Shown piece after piece: positions 45,154 to 56,641 of a DNA stretch of 64,000 bases; positions within the stretch are counted from its first letter, which is position 1; each line of letters begins with the position of its first letter. The stretch comes from Saccopteryx bilineata (Eukaryota > Chordata > Mammalia > Chiroptera > Emballonuridae). A program made the translations under genes and the position numbers. The stretch covers positions 293,158,590-293,222,589 of the forward strand of contig NC_089492.1 in NCBI RefSeq assembly GCF_036850765.1. Direction: 5' to 3'. Below the pieces are notes generated by a model, which was given only the letters and a program-made list of their open reading frames with translations, was not told where the DNA came from and made no database searches.

Positions 45154-45500
45154 GAGCTGCCCCACTTTGGACAACCAAGACCACCTCAAGAAAATGTTTC
45201 TGGTTGCTGGGCCTAAGCGGGACCCTAAAAACCAAGCGAGGAAATTTTGGACACTTTCCACCCATTTCTGTTAGCCAGGATCAGGGAAGATACTAAGAAA
45301 AGGAACCATAAAGTTGTCTAAGGTGTCAGAAGTTATTCAGGATCCTCTAAAAAACCCCACAGCTTTCTTAGACTGTCGAAAGCTTACAGAGTCTATGCAC
45401 CTCTAGACCCATAGGCTCCAGAAGATATTGTACTAAGGCAGTCAACTTAGCCTTTACATAGCATTCAGCTCTAGAAATTAGAAGGAAATGTATTATAAGT
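45154..45500 (+). pseudogene. ERV gag capsid remnant
   Basis: 45310-45480 decodes in shifting frames to the end of a gammaretroviral capsid (SEVIQDPLKNPTAFLD, then a PEDI..AVNLAF-like segment). Several stops are present. Confidence 0.6.
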
Positions 45501-45839
45501 TTTTAAAAAGGGAGAAACATCAGCTGCTAAAAAAAAGCTAAGCATTTTGGAAGGGACATTGCTCCTCCCTCAATCACATAACTGTTTGGCCCCTAAGATG
45601 GCTGGTTAGCCAAAGACAGGTAAGATCCCTGAGGGCAGGAACAACCTAAGACAGGCACAGTCGAAGAGGGGCCATCAGGAGAAGGCTTAAGAACTAACAA
45701 AGGTGGGGCTCAAACCCTCACCCCAACAATACAGGAGCCTGCTCCCTGGAAATAGTGGCCATTGTCCACTGTCCAGAGCACCAAAAGAGGGGGAACTCCC
45801 TAGAAACTCAAGAAAAACCAAGCAGCTGATGATACTACC

Positions 45840-46945
45840 AATAAGGTAGCCCTAAAACCAGTGAGGTTTTTAGGAAATTTTAGTAACTTTACTGGAACCC
45901 TTGTTGCCAAAGGTTTTTTTGCAACCAATTAGAAAAAGATTTTGCCAGCAGGAAAGGGACGACTAACAATAAGAAGAAATAATTAGAAAAGCCAGACTTA
46001 GAAGCTATTGCAGAAGGCATAATGTCCGAGTGTTTAGTCTGTGCCCAAATAAATACTAAGCAAAGTAAAGAAATTATAAAGAGAAACAAGGAGAGATGAA
46101 CTTTCCCAGGTGAACATTTAGAAATAGATTTTACTAAAGTATTTGACACCTTTCTAGGATAGGTAGAAACTTTTCCTACTAGAAATGAGTCCACAGTAAC
46201 AGTTGTTAAGAAATTGCTATATGAAATTATCCCCCAATTTAGTTTGCCCATTAATACTGGGTCTGATGATGAGCCTGCATTTGTATCCAGGATCTCACAG
46301 CTAGTAAGAAATGCACTCAATATTAATTGGAAATTACATTGTGCCTACAGGCCCCAAAGTTCAGGGCAGGTAGAATGCATAAATTGAATCTTAAAGGAAA
46401 CTTTAACCAAATTTGTTTTTGAAACCAGTGAAAAGTAGCCCACCTTACTCCCCTTAGCCTTCTGTAGGGCGAGGTGCACCCCCTACAGGGAAGGATTCAT
46501 TCCTTTTGAAATAATGTCTGAGAGACCCCCTCCCTTACTACCAAAACCCAGAGAAGTAATAAAAGCTGAATTAAGTAACCACTCCTTCCTTAAGTACTTA
46601 CAGGGTCTACAGATTACTCAGTAGGCTGTCCAAAAGACTGTCCAAGAGGCGCTTCCAGCAATACCAGGAAATCAGTATACTCCTTCCAGCCTGGGGACTC
46701 AGTCTGGGTAAAGAAGTACACTACCCAAGGACTGACTCCCACGTGAACAGCTCCACACACCATGATCCTGACCACTCCCACTGCTGCCAAGGTAGAAGGC
46801 ATACCCACCTGAATCCACCACAGCCGGTTGAAGCCTGCAGTCCCAGCAGAGACACCTTCGTGGACAGCGGAGACTGACCCCGCCAACCCTTGTAAGTTGA
46901 CCCTGAGAAGGACAGCATGCCCTTCCACGAACTGGAAGCTGGCTG
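45840..46945 (+). pseudogene. ERV integrase and env start, broken
   Basis: Integrase core pieces are readable in three frames: INWKLHCAYRPQSSGQVE-like near 46325, then RARCTPYREGFIPFEIM near 46470, then the C-terminal PGDSVWVKKYTTQGLTP region near 46690. The catalytic aspartate region near 46110-46290 is mutated. The same region occurs antisense at 33.6-34.7 kb. Confidence 0.7.
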
Positions 46946-47195
46946 GTCTACGTACGGGTAATACCTGAAGAAACTCACTGAGGACCTCCTTTTAATTACA
47001 CTTTGGGGAGGGAGGGAAACTGAGGTCATAAGAAAGCCAGAACAAATTGTCTTAAGGGTTGATGCATGTACTGCTATGAGTCATACAGAAGGGAGACATA
47101 AGTCCCTTTGCTAGAAGGAAAGCTACAAGGTAAATGAAAAATATATATGTGCTTATACTTAACCTATAAATACTAGCTACTTAGAGGAAGGACAC

Positions 47196-47870
47196 TGTAA
47201 AGCCAGGAGCCGCCATCGTGGCCATTCACATGCAGGTTCGCATTGGATTCGGACAGTCGGTAAAGAAACCATGGAGCCAAAAACTGATGGGCCACAGCCT
47301 TTAATCCTACCTTGCACCCGGTGGGCAAGTAAAAATACACACTGGGCTCCAAAACCCAGTCACACTCAGTGCTCACAAAGCTACTGACTTATCCGAGTTT
47401 CCTAGAATCAAAGGTTTCTAGCTCACCAGACTTATTCTCCTCAGTTCCCCATCTCCTTCCTTATCCCAAATACAAACTCTACACAAACTGGCATCTCACT
47501 CAGCACTCCGCCATCTTGGCTGCTTCTCCTGGCCTCCTCCACGTGGCCTTTCTCTGCTCTCCTCTGCTCTCTCTTCTAACCTCAGGAACCAAGAGCCAAA
47601 CTCCCGCTCCGTTCCCATTTTATAGTGTAGAAATCCAAACCCTTAATCCAATATACATAATAGGGAAGTCTCTAATACAAAGTCAATTCTCTGAGGCATG
47701 ATAGGATTGTACCACCTTACACCAAAAAGGGTAGGAAAGGCTTAATCCCAAAACCAAGCCCCAGGCTACAAGGATTCTCCCTGCCTTTAGCCTACCCCAA
47801 CACACATTAATATCACCTGGGCAACGGCCTCTTTAACAAAGTGAGCATAATACATTTTATCTGCCCAACA
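47196..47870 (-). repeat. Solo LTR, family L, copy 3
   Basis: Same family as 31021 and 39455, with the perfect duplication GACAC. It is inserted in the env region of the tRNA-Gln provirus, so it is younger. Confidence 0.9.
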
Positions 47871-48261
47871 GACACCTCCAAAAGGAAGTATACTTTAAAG
47901 AAAAATTACTTATTGCCAGCTTGGTTGTCACTAAAGGTTAAGATTTTTAAAATTAAGAGTTCTGACTAGAAAAGAATTGTATAGTTTTGATAATAAAAGT
48001 TATAAGGTATAGAAATACTTTTAAAAGAAAAAGGAAGAAAGTAAGTTGTTATGAAAACCAGTTATTTCTGAATAGTTAAGAAAGTTTATAAAAATTAAGG
48101 GTTTATGTAAGTTGCAGAAGGTTTATACAGGTGGAAAGAAATTAATCAGTAGCATTTGTTTCTTCAGTAGACTGTACTACTGTTAATGAAAACACCAAGT
48201 CTACCTCTTAAGTATGAACAAAAGGCATCACCCTTTCTGTTACATGTTATAGGCTGATGTT

Positions 48262-48386
48262 CCTACTTACAGGATCTGCAGACCGCTAATCCTAGCCTTA
48301 ACTTTAGGCCCCTGCCTACTCAACAGCCTCATGCAGCTCATTAAAATGAGTCAAGGATTTGACTCAGGATATAAAACCAGTGGGAA
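48262..48386 (+). pseudogene. ERV env transmembrane tail remnant
   Basis: LILALTLGPCLLNSLMQLIK is readable, the end of a gammaretroviral transmembrane anchor and tail. The 3' LTR follows. Confidence 0.6.
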
Positions 48387-48905
48387 TGTGACAGGGGCCT
48401 AGTGTTGTGTATGGAACCTCAGTATTGTGTATAGAAAGTTGGACATAAAGAGGAACTTTAAACTTGCTTTTAGTAGCTGCTTAGAGTAGAAAGTCCCCAA
48501 TAGTCTGTACAAGGAAGTTAAGCATTGACCGGAGCTTGCCTGTGGCAGTAGCTTAGAGTGAAAATTTTTACAAGCCCAACTAGTTAGATTATCTTGACTT
48601 AAATCTTGCCTACAGAAGCAGGATGTAGTTTTATGCTTTAGCCTTGCAGCAATTACAGGAAGAACTGTAATCAGCTTTAGAACAAACAATGCTTTCTACT
48701 GAAATGTCAAGAATGTTGTGCATACCTATTGTAACAGCTAAGACTTTGTGGTTTATCCCCTTAAATACTGCTCTCTCCCTAAGCTTGGGGCTGTTAGCTG
48801 TTAGCTGTTTCTCAGCTAGCAGTCACCAGCTGGCTAATAAATGCTCTTTAAATTTATAATCCGTTTGGGCTCCGATCAATAATTACTCGCGTTCAGTTCA
48901 TAACA
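48387..48905 (+). repeat. 3' LTR of the tRNA-Gln provirus
   Basis: Starts TGTGACAGGGGCCT and ends TCATAACA. It has an extra TTAGCTG repeat compared with the 5' LTR. Confidence 0.85.
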
Positions 48906-49611
48906 TGTTCAAGCAAAGCAAGCAGTTTATTAAGCAAAGCTGTGCACTTGACACAAGGCACAAGTGGGCTACTACTCAGCTTGTCTGAGCACCACTACCT
49001 TTTGGGGTCCTAGAAGTCATATACTTTTTAACTTCTAAGGTTCCCTTTGGCTGATACTATGACCAACGTACAGTGTTTCAAGGCCCTTTAGACATCTGGT
49101 GATTTTGTTCTAGTAGACTGTATGACTGCAGACCCCCTCCTTCAGTGGGTGAGATAAAACCTCCTTTGTTCCCCCACCCCTTTTTCTGCCCTGGTGCCTG
49201 TCCATCCTACCTAACAATAGCATGCCTTTGAAATGTAAGGGTAACTTTTTCCTGCACTCCTCAGAACAAGCATATCACCAGAGCTGAAGCCAACCACCCC
49301 CATTTTTGTTATCAGGGTCACTGTTGGCACTCTTATTTCTGCCCACGTAAAAGAAATTTCATAATATACATTTTTACTTTTAACCACTCCCACAGATTTC
49401 CCTGCTTTGCATTCTCGCTCTTGGTCTCCCTAATCTATCACCAATTTCATGTAACCCCCTTGTCTTCTGCTTTGATTCTGATGTACAAAATACAGGGCAA
49501 AATGCCATTTTCCAGATCATTTTTTCAATCCGCTGAGACTTTGATTACCAGCAACTGTCGACAGTTTGGCTCAAATAAACTCGTAAATATTCTACAGGTC
49601 CGGATTGTTTA

Positions 49612-49859
49612 AACTGACAAGAGAACTGGGGGGGAAGGCTCCCTTCCCTCACTAAACATCTCCAGGGAGGGGCTGCCCCTCCACGGAAGGAGAGCCACTC
49701 TACAGAGTGAAGGCCCCCTCACTCGGAAGGCCACCAAATCCTAGGAGGGACACCCTCTCCAGCGAGTTAACCTCTCCCCGGGGAGGAAGCTCCTAAGGCG
49801 AGGTTGGAGCTCCTTTCCAGGGACTAACCTCGCCACCAACCCGGGAGAGTTCGCTTGTA
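49612..49859. other. Spacer with inverted GGAGGG/CCCTCC words
   Basis: About 200 bp of repeated GGGAGGG / CCTCACT / GGAAGG words leads into the CpG island. No gene is seen. Confidence 0.35.
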
Positions 49860-50210
49860 ACCGGGCCATCCGCCCCGCCCCGTTCCCGCCCCTCGCAGTC
49901 CACTCCCCGCGTCCGCCCCGCCCATGGTGCCTGCGGAAGCCTGGGCTCTGCGGACGCTCCTCGGCCCTCCTAGTCCCGGCAGCCGGGGCGGGGCCTAGCA
50001 GGCGGAAGGACCCACCGCCTCCACGGTCTTGTGACTGCGAAGATGGGCGGCTTTCCCTGGTCAGGCGCGAGCTGCGGGTGGGCTTGGGGAGGGTTTGTCG
50101 CTGCTTGTTGTCCCGGACTCTGTATGTGCCTCTGCGAGTGTGTGTGTGTGCGCGCACGCGTGCATTGCTCCTCTGTTGGGTGCTACTGGTCTCCCAGCCC
50201 ACTTCCAGGC
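49860..50210. promoter_or_regulatory. CpG island with GC boxes, probable promoter
   Basis: Dense CpG with several Sp1-type GC boxes (CCCGCCCCGTTCCCGCCCCT near 49872, GCCGGGGCGGGGCC near 49982), no TATA box, and a TG/CG run at 50140-50162. The strongest candidate transcript is on the plus strand, since sequence after 50030 loses CpG gradually. No coding exon can be proven. Frames crossing it are not supported by any domain. Confidence 0.55.
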
Positions 50211-50526
50211 TTTTTTTTTTTTTTTTCTTGTGGCACAGAGAGAGGGACATAGGGATAGACAGACTGGAAGGAAGAGAGATGAGAAACATCAGTTCTTCCT
50301 TGCGGTTCCTTAGTTGTCCATTGATTGATTCCTCATATGTGCCTTGACCGGGAGCTACAGCAGACTGAGTGACCCCTTGCTCGAGCCAGCGATCTTGGAC
50401 TCAAGCTGGTGAGCCTTGCTCAAATCGGATGAGCCCCTGCTCAAGCTGGCGACCTGGGGGTCTCGAATCTGGGTCCTCCGCATCCCAGTCCCACGCTTTG
50501 TCCACTGTGTCACCGCCTAGTCAGGC
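50211..50526 (-). repeat. SINE family B
   Basis: Antisense copy ending CGCCTAGTCAGGC. Confidence 0.9.
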
Positions 50527-51668
50527 TCCAAGCTGTCTTGACCCAGAGGCGCCCCTGAGGCTGCACCGGCAGGATCTGGGTTCTCTCCATCTTTTCCCAA
50601 CCCTTGGAGAAAACTCAGTCCCTGCTCTCCGCTTTCCCAGCCGAGTTGGTGCGAGATTAGGAATGCTGGATGCAAAGAACGACGAACCCAGCTCTGGGTC
50701 TGCACAACTCCGGATACGTTTGTTCCTGAGCTCCTGAGTTCATCTGGAAAAGGCTTGCTTTTGGTCATCTGTGAAAACGTGGCCGTTCGGCCTACCCTGT
50801 GCAGGACCCTGTGCTGGGTGCTGGGGATGCAGAACCCTCAGACTTCTCTTTGCCCTAAGCAGTTTTAATGGGGATCATTCACAGAATAGAAGGATATCTA
50901 AAGAAGGTAATTTGATGGAGTACAGCCCCTCCTACGGGCACAGGGAAGGCTTCAGAGAGGCAAAGCCTAAAAGTGGGCATTGAGGGATGTATAGGAGTTC
51001 ATCAAGTATGAGGGAAGGGCACCTGCGAAGGTTGCCAGGCTTTTGTGGCTGTATTGATTGGACCTTCAGGCCCTAGCGGGTGCTGAGTGCATGAAAAATA
51101 TGAGCGAGTGTTGATGGTGATAGTGGAATTATTTGGGAGTTGAGCTCTCCCTTATGTCTCAGAAAGGGAGATAACTTTCTTTCTTATCTTTCTTTCCAAA
51201 TGATGTGATGTGGTTATATTGAATGAGTGAATGAATAAATAAAAGGATATATAACTCCAGACCTTAGAAATAATCAGAGGCACACCTTGGATAGTTTGCT
51301 AGTTTGGTTCCAGACCAACAATGCAATAGAGTGAGCTGTAATCAAAATTTACTAGTGGAGAGTTTTGACTTCCGTTTGTAAAAAAAATAAAATAAATAAG
51401 GCAACATCTATGAAGCACACACAATAAAATGAGGTCTGCCTATGCAACTTTCTGGTTTTCTGCTTGCTTCACAGCTGTCTTTCCTGTATTCCCTTTACTT
51501 CTGTGTCTTGACTTGGTCATGTGAACCAGCTTTTATGGAATCATTAAGGTTTAAGTACAAAAATAGGAGAAACACTTGGCCTCAATTATCTAGAAAATTC
51601 AGGAAGATGCTATTTTCATCTCTGTCTCCTAATTATTTTACCATTGCTGTTTTCTTTTTGTGATTGTT
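50527..51668. other. Apparently single-copy DNA next to the CpG island
   Basis: 50527-50770 is moderately GC-rich and could hold transcribed leader sequence. 50771-51668 becomes AT-rich with no recognisable exon. No retroelement was recognised. Confidence 0.35.
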
Positions 51669-51669
51669 G

Positions 51670-51958
51670 TTTTTTTTTGGGGGGGGGGGTTTGTGACAGA
51701 GACGGACAGACAGATGGGAAGGTGGAGAGATGAGAAGCATCAATTCTTTGTTGTGGCACCTTAGTTGTTCACTGATTGCTTTTTCATATGTGCCTTGACC
51801 AGAGGGTTATAGCAGACTGAGTGACCCCTGGCTCAAGCTGGTGAGCCTTGCTCAAACCAGATGAGCCCACGCTCAAGCCGGCAACCTCAAGGTTTTGAAC
51901 CTGGGTCCTCCGCATCCCAGTCTGATGCTCTATCCACTGCGCCACCGCCTGGTCAGGC
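51670..51958 (-). repeat. SINE family B
   Basis: Antisense copy after a TTTTTTTTGGGGGGGGGG run, ending GCCTGGTCAGGC. Confidence 0.9.
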
Positions 51959-52007
51959 TAGAAATTCTTTTACTATTTATGTTTTCATCCATTTAAAACT
52001 AATAAGA

Positions 52008-52216
52008 GCCTGACCTGTGGTGGCGCAGTGGATAAAGCATCGACCTGGAAATGCTGAGGTCGCCGGTTTGAAACCCTGGGCTTGCCTGGTCAAGGCACAT
52101 ATGGGAGTTGATGCTTCCAGCTCCTCCCCCCTCCTCTCTTTCTCCCTCTCTATCTCTCTCTCTCCCTCTCTCTCTCCTCTCTAAAAATGAATAAATAAAA
52201 TAAAATAAAAAAAAAT
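52008..52216 (+). repeat. SINE family C
   Basis: Sense copy. AAAACTAATAAGA flanks it. Confidence 0.95.
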
Positions 52217-52230
52217 TAAAACTAATAAGA

Positions 52231-53045
52231 ATTTTACAACTGATGATGTCCATTTCTCAAAGATGTTTATAAATTCAAATTCATTAGGATGTAAAGTAAA
52301 ACATCACTAAGATTTTTACTACTGTTGCCTTATTTTCTCTTCCCCTGTTGAAATAAGGAATATAAGAACTTTCTGGAAAAAGAAATCAGTGCAAAGAAAC
52401 CCAACCACATATAAAATTTTCTTGCATTATACACCTCCAAAAATTGACAGATGATCATCTTGCAAACAGACACATTGTTGAAACGCAAGGTCCTGGAATA
52501 GATGCAAATCCATATGAATATCTCCTATAATAAAACTATCTCTTTTTTAATTAATTAATTAATTAATTTATTCATTTTTAGAGAGGAGAGAGAGAGACAA
52601 GAGAGAAAGAGAGAGACAGACAGAGAGAAGGGGGGAGGAGCTGGAAGCATCAACTCCCATATGTGCCTTGACCAGGCAAGCCCAGGGTTTCGAACCGGCG
52701 ACCTCAGCATTTCCAGGTCAACATTTTATCCACTGTGCCACCACAAGTCAGGCAAAAGTATCTCTTTATGCAGGAAAAAAACAGACATGATTAGAATAAC
52801 TCGTGTTCCAACAACTATAGGAGAAGATATAGTAGATCCCTACATCATAGCATCCACCAAAATCACGTCCTATGGATTTCAGTAGACATTCACAACCAAT
52901 ATAAAAAACTGGTGCTTCCTAAAACAGGAAGTTGCAAACACATTGAAAGTAAAAGAACTGGAAACAAGAATCAAATTAAATTGCTCTGACATACAGTACA
53001 CATCAAGGCAAAAACTGGTCCTACAAATGAACAGAAATTCATTTT
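52231..53045 (-). repeat. Diverged duplication unit, inverted copy
   Basis: Parallels 62330-62740 in the same orientation, and 1080-1300 in the opposite one. It is interrupted by a SINE at 52541. It is non-coding. Confidence 0.5.
52541..52753 (-). repeat. SINE family C
   Basis: Antisense copy with an (AATT)n tail region, flanked by TATCTCTTT. Confidence 0.95.
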
Positions 53046-53428
53046 AGGCCCTGGCCAGCTGGTTCAGTGGTAGATGGTCAGCCTGGCATGTGGATGTCCC
53101 AGGTTTGAGTCCCAGTCAGGGCACACAAGAGAAGTGTCCATTTGCTTCTCCACCCCTCCCCCTCTCGCTTCTTTCTTTCTTTCTCCCCCCTCCCTTTCTC
53201 CTCCTCCTCCCTTCCTGCATCCAAGGCTCGATTAGGGCAAGTTGGCCCTGGGCACTGAGGATGGCTCCATGGTTTCCACTTCAGGCACTAAACAATGGCT
53301 CCAGGTGCAACCGAGCAAGGGCCCCAAGTGGGCAGATCATCGCCCCCTAGTGGGTTTGCTGGGTGGATCCTGGTAGGGGTGCATGCAAGACTCTATCTCT
53401 GCCTCCCCTCCTCTCACTAAAAACAAAT
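53046..53428 (+). repeat. SINE family A, diverged
   Basis: The head (GGCCCTGGCCAGCTGGTTCA) and body are recognisable. The terminal part ends CTCACTAAAAACAAA. Confidence 0.85.
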
Positions 53429-53431
53429 TTT

Positions 53432-53760
53432 CTTTTTTTTGTATTTTTCTGAAGTTGGAAATGGGGAGGCAGTCAGACAGACTCCCACATGGCCCGACTG
53501 GGATCCACCCGGCATGCCCAGGGCGTTGCTCTGCCACAATCAGAGCCATTCTAGCGCCTGAGGCAGAGGCCACAGAGCCATCCTCAGCGCCTGGGCAAAC
53601 TTTGCTCCAATGGAGCCTTGGCTGCGGGAGGGGAAGAGAGAGACAGAGAGGAAGGAGAGGGGGAGGGGTGAAGAAGCAGATGGGTGCTTCTCCTGTGTGC
53701 CCTGGCCGGGGCTCCCGCACGCCAGGCCGATGCTCTACCACTGAGCCAACCGGCCAGGGC
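53432..53760 (-). repeat. SINE family A
   Basis: Antisense copy with the tandem CTCF-like part deleted. It inserted next to the diverged copy, with ACTAAAAA on both sides. Confidence 0.9.
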
Positions 53761-54136
53761 TGACTAAAAATTTTTTAAAGGAAAAAGAACTTCACTTTAG
53801 TAAATTTGATTTAGAGGGAAAATCTAAAATCACGTGCAATGGGTGACAAACTCTAATAATGCAGCACAGAGCAAAAAGAGAACATGGACGCATTCATAAT
53901 CATCAATGAAGACGGCATGTTCCTCTCTCACTCGGATAGAGCATGCCTTTCATCACCGATACAACCCACAACACTACCAGTGAGGTTGTAGGATAATACC
54001 ACCACCAAATAAGATTCTGTATACAGACAAATTCTACTATACCCAAACAATATGCAAATGAAACATGAGTTTCAAAAACACATAAAACTTTTGAATCATG
54101 AACCATATGAAACAATACAACAAGTTGCTACCCATT
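53761..54136. other. Unassigned, probably array-unit sequence
   Basis: AT-rich DNA between SINEs. It may continue the inverted unit, but no landmark block was matched. Confidence 0.35.
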
Positions 54137-54362
54137 TTTTTAAACGTCCTTTTCTTAATATACTTTTTTGTTGTTGTTGTTTTAGATTTTATTTATTCAT
54201 TTTTATTAGAGAGAGAGGGGAGAGAGAGAGAGAGAGAACAGGGGGAGGAGCAGGAAGCATCAACTCCCATATGTGCCTTGACCAGGCAAGCCCAGGGTTT
54301 TGAACCGGCGACCTCAGCATTCCAGGTTGACGCTTTATCCACTGCGCCACCACAGGTCAGGC
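54137..54362 (-). repeat. SINE family C
   Basis: Antisense copy with AGTTGCTACCCATTTT duplicated. Confidence 0.95.
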
Positions 54363-55400
54363 AGTTGCTACCCATTTTGACTCATCCAAATTTCATGAAT
54401 TCTTTTCATGGCTCTCCTGTTTATTGATCTAGAAAGCTATGAAGGAAAGGGAATGACTATATCATTCCATTGCCATGTTTTCAAATAAACATTAATCATT
54501 TCAACAGACAGATAATAAAAATACTTCATCCAATTGCCCTCATTCCAGAAATCTTCAAAGTTTTTATGTCAGTGGTTTCTAAACCAGACTTGACGTAACC
54601 ACAGGCCATATTCAGCCATAATGGTGACAATTCCTTTTCCCAAGATGGTTGGGGTCAGGCTGGGTGTTACTTGCAAACAGGGAATAGAAGGAACAGGTGC
54701 TCATGAGCACCTATGATGCACAAAACGTTCGCCCAGAACAAACCATGATCACCAAAAAAAGTCAATACTCCTGAGAAGACAGACCCTCCTCTATAGAAAA
54801 TGATATAGACAGACAATAAAAATAGAAAAATGTCTCCTTTTGCATCCTAGATCTGAAATATTGAGGGGGACTTCTCAAATATTGGAAAGGATACCCTAGA
54901 AAAGTCAGGAGGTGATACCTTTTCTCCTAAAACTACAAATGCTTCATCATTTGAAGTGTAACAAACGTGTTACTCCAGTCACCACCTCTTTAACATATTG
55001 CAGTTTTTTTCCTTTTTTAAAATTTATTTATTCATTTTAGAGAGGGGAGGGAGAGAGAGAAAGGGAGGAAAAGCAGAAAGTAACAATTCCCACATGTGCC
55101 TTGACCAGGCAAGCCCAAGGTTTTTAACTAGTAATCTCAGTGTTCCAAGGTCGACACTTTATCCACTGCTCCACCACAGGTCAGGCCAACATATGGCAGT
55201 TTTGACTTTTAGTTTCAACTACCATCCACATTCCCCCACTTTCCATGGCTATCACTGAGGAAGAAAGTAAAAGGACTCGTATTCTCCTCATAGATATTAA
55301 TGTCAAGATTACATATTTTCCAGCCGTCACCTGGTGGTTCAATGCAGTCAACATTGACCACAGATGCAAAAGACCAAGTAAAACAATGGGACTCCATACC
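54363..55400 (-). repeat. Diverged duplication unit, inverted copy
   Basis: The reverse complement of 55240-55400 parallels 2090-2310 (GGTCAATGTTGACTGCAT in both). That of 54590-54960 parallels 2580-2790 and 28330-28560, including a GGCTGAATATGGCC core. A family C SINE at 55009 interrupts. It is non-coding. Confidence 0.65.
55009..55186 (-). repeat. SINE family C
   Basis: Antisense copy with AACATATTGCAGTTTT and AACATATGGCAGTTTT on the two sides. Confidence 0.95.
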
Positions 55401-55406
55401 CTTCTA

Positions 55407-55834
55407 TGTTGTGGACCGTTAATGGCAAAAGCCATTATAGATTCGAAGCTTAGCAAAAGGCTAAGTTCTCCCCCCTCCATCTCCATATTTGGCTTTGATG
55501 CTGAGTATTTGCACCCACTCCACTTGCTTCCTTGGGTTGCTGGAAGCAATATACATGCCCTTCTCTGACTTTTTGTTTATTTCAGATGTTTGTAAATTTC
55601 ACTAATGTATCCTGTTTCTACCTTGGGAGAGTTCCTGTCTTAGCCTTTGATGTGCAACTTTGTATCAGGGTCCTTGATTTGCATAGGTCTATATAATAAA
55701 GGGAACTGGGGCTATGAGACACTCAGATACTGCCAGGCAGTTTGAAGAGTCCTCCTGGTCCCATCGGTTTTGTTCTGACAAAGTGTGTTTCCTCAATTCC
55801 GCACCATTATTAGGAGCTGCGCTGGTCCGTGGCA
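55407..55834 (+). repeat. 5' LTR of the mosaic provirus
   Basis: Starts TGTTGTGGACCG and ends CCGTGGCA. GGTCTATATAATAAAGG near 55686 combines a TATA box and polyadenylation signal. Confidence 0.95.
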
Positions 55835-55836
55835 AG

Positions 55837-55854
55837 TGGCACCCGAACAGATGA
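55837..55854 (+). promoter_or_regulatory. Primer-binding site, tRNA-Lys type
   Basis: TGGCACCCGAACAG follows the LTR by 2 nt and fits the tRNA-Lys3 complement used by lentiviruses and many class II ERVs, with one change (CA for CG) and a diverged 3' end. Confidence 0.7.
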
Positions 55855-55972
55855 CTTGAGTATGAGTACGAGGAAACTAAAACTGAAGGAAGGTGACGGA
55901 ACTCCCCAAAGTGAAGTGTACACAGTGAGTAAAGAAAGTTTTTGGGGAAAGTGTAGTTGGGAGTAAAAGATT

Positions 55973-56641
55973 ATGGGACAGATAGGGTCAAAAATAAGGG
56001 ACCTATATGTAGAAATGTTTCCATATGAAGACAAATCATTGTCTGAAGAGTATCAGGGTGAGCTGGAAACAGAGGAATGTGAAAAGGAGGATAACTTGGA
56101 GTCTGAGGATGACAGGGGGGCTGAAAAATCCATGGTTGTGGCTGCCTTAGCCGCGGGGCCTCCACTGCCCTCAGCTCCTTCCTACATTCAACCCTCTGCT
56201 CCTCCGTTCCCTTATTGGGCTGATTGTGGAGTCTATAGCTCAAAATCTGGGAAATCCCCCCTCCAACAACCTATAGACCAGGCTCGAAATGTAGGGGAAA
56301 CAATAGATGATGGCTTTACCCATTTTCCTGTGGTAGAAAGACAGGATGATACAGGGAGACTAGTGCGAGAACATGAACCTGTACCTTTTAGAGCTCTGAA
56401 AGAGCTTAAACTTGCTTGTGTTCAGTATGGGCCTACTGCCCCTTTTTCACTTGGTTTATCAGATATTATTTGTACAAAGGCTCTTCCCCCAAATGACTGG
56501 ATGGTGATTGTTTGTGCTTGTCTCTCTGGGGGTGATTATTTGCTGTGGAAGTTGGACTTTCATGAAGGGGCTGTTGAGGTAGGAGAAAAATCTCAGCATA
56601 GTCAACCTGAGCCACCAGTTACAGCGAATATATTAATTTGA
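55973..56641 (+). CDS. ERV gag fragment: matrix and start of capsid, 222 codons
   Basis: The frame is open from MGQIGSK (an N-myristoylation signal) to a TGA at 56639. It has an acidic linker (residues 40-52), a PSAP late-domain motif near residues 66-80 (LPSAPSYIQPSAPPFPY carries it twice), and the start of a betaretrovirus-like capsid (VPFRALKELKLACVQYGPTA near residue 137). It stops about 65 residues into the capsid region and lacks the rest of Gag, so it cannot build particles alone. Whether it is expressed is unknown. An intact frame may simply reflect youth. Confidence 0.7.
   Translation: MGQIGSKIRDLYVEMFPYEDKSLSEEYQGELETEECEKEDNLESEDDRGAEKSMVVAALAAGPPLPSAPSYIQPSAPPFPYWADCGVYSSKSGKSPLQQPIDQARNVGETIDDGFTHFPVVERQDDTGRLVREHEPVPFRALKELKLACVQYGPTAPFSLGLSDIICTKALPPNDWMVIVCACLSGGDYLLWKLDFHEGAVEVGEKSQHSQPEPPVTANILI

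Larger units (their letters stand above)
41429..48905 (+). mobile_element. Class I ERV provirus with tRNA-Gln primer site
   Basis: Two LTRs of about 515 bp frame leader, gag, pol-integrase and env-tail remnants. TGTT is repeated at 41425 and 48906 (4-bp duplication, usual for gammaretroviruses). The LTRs differ by roughly twenty positions by eye, yet the genes are riddled with stops and lack reverse transcriptase. The copy was probably already defective when it inserted and moved with help from another virus. Later insertions are four SINEs and a solo LTR. Confidence 0.8.
41200..49611. repeat. Older ERV LTR-like sequence split by a provirus
   Basis: The sequence GAAAGAATTCAGGCAAGAGG at 41400 continues after the provirus as CAAGCAAAGCAAGCAGTTTA at 48910, with TGTT duplicated at the junctions. 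This resembles an antisense class I LTR end. Downstream, GCTCAAATAAACTCGTAAAT at 49569 resembles a sense polyadenylation region. Only 41200-41428 and 48906-49611 belong to it. Confidence 0.45.

Noticed and set aside
49741..50289. Minus-strand frame of 182 codons over the CpG island
   Set aside because: Long frames are common by chance in GC-rich DNA. It begins in a SINE tail and shows no domain.
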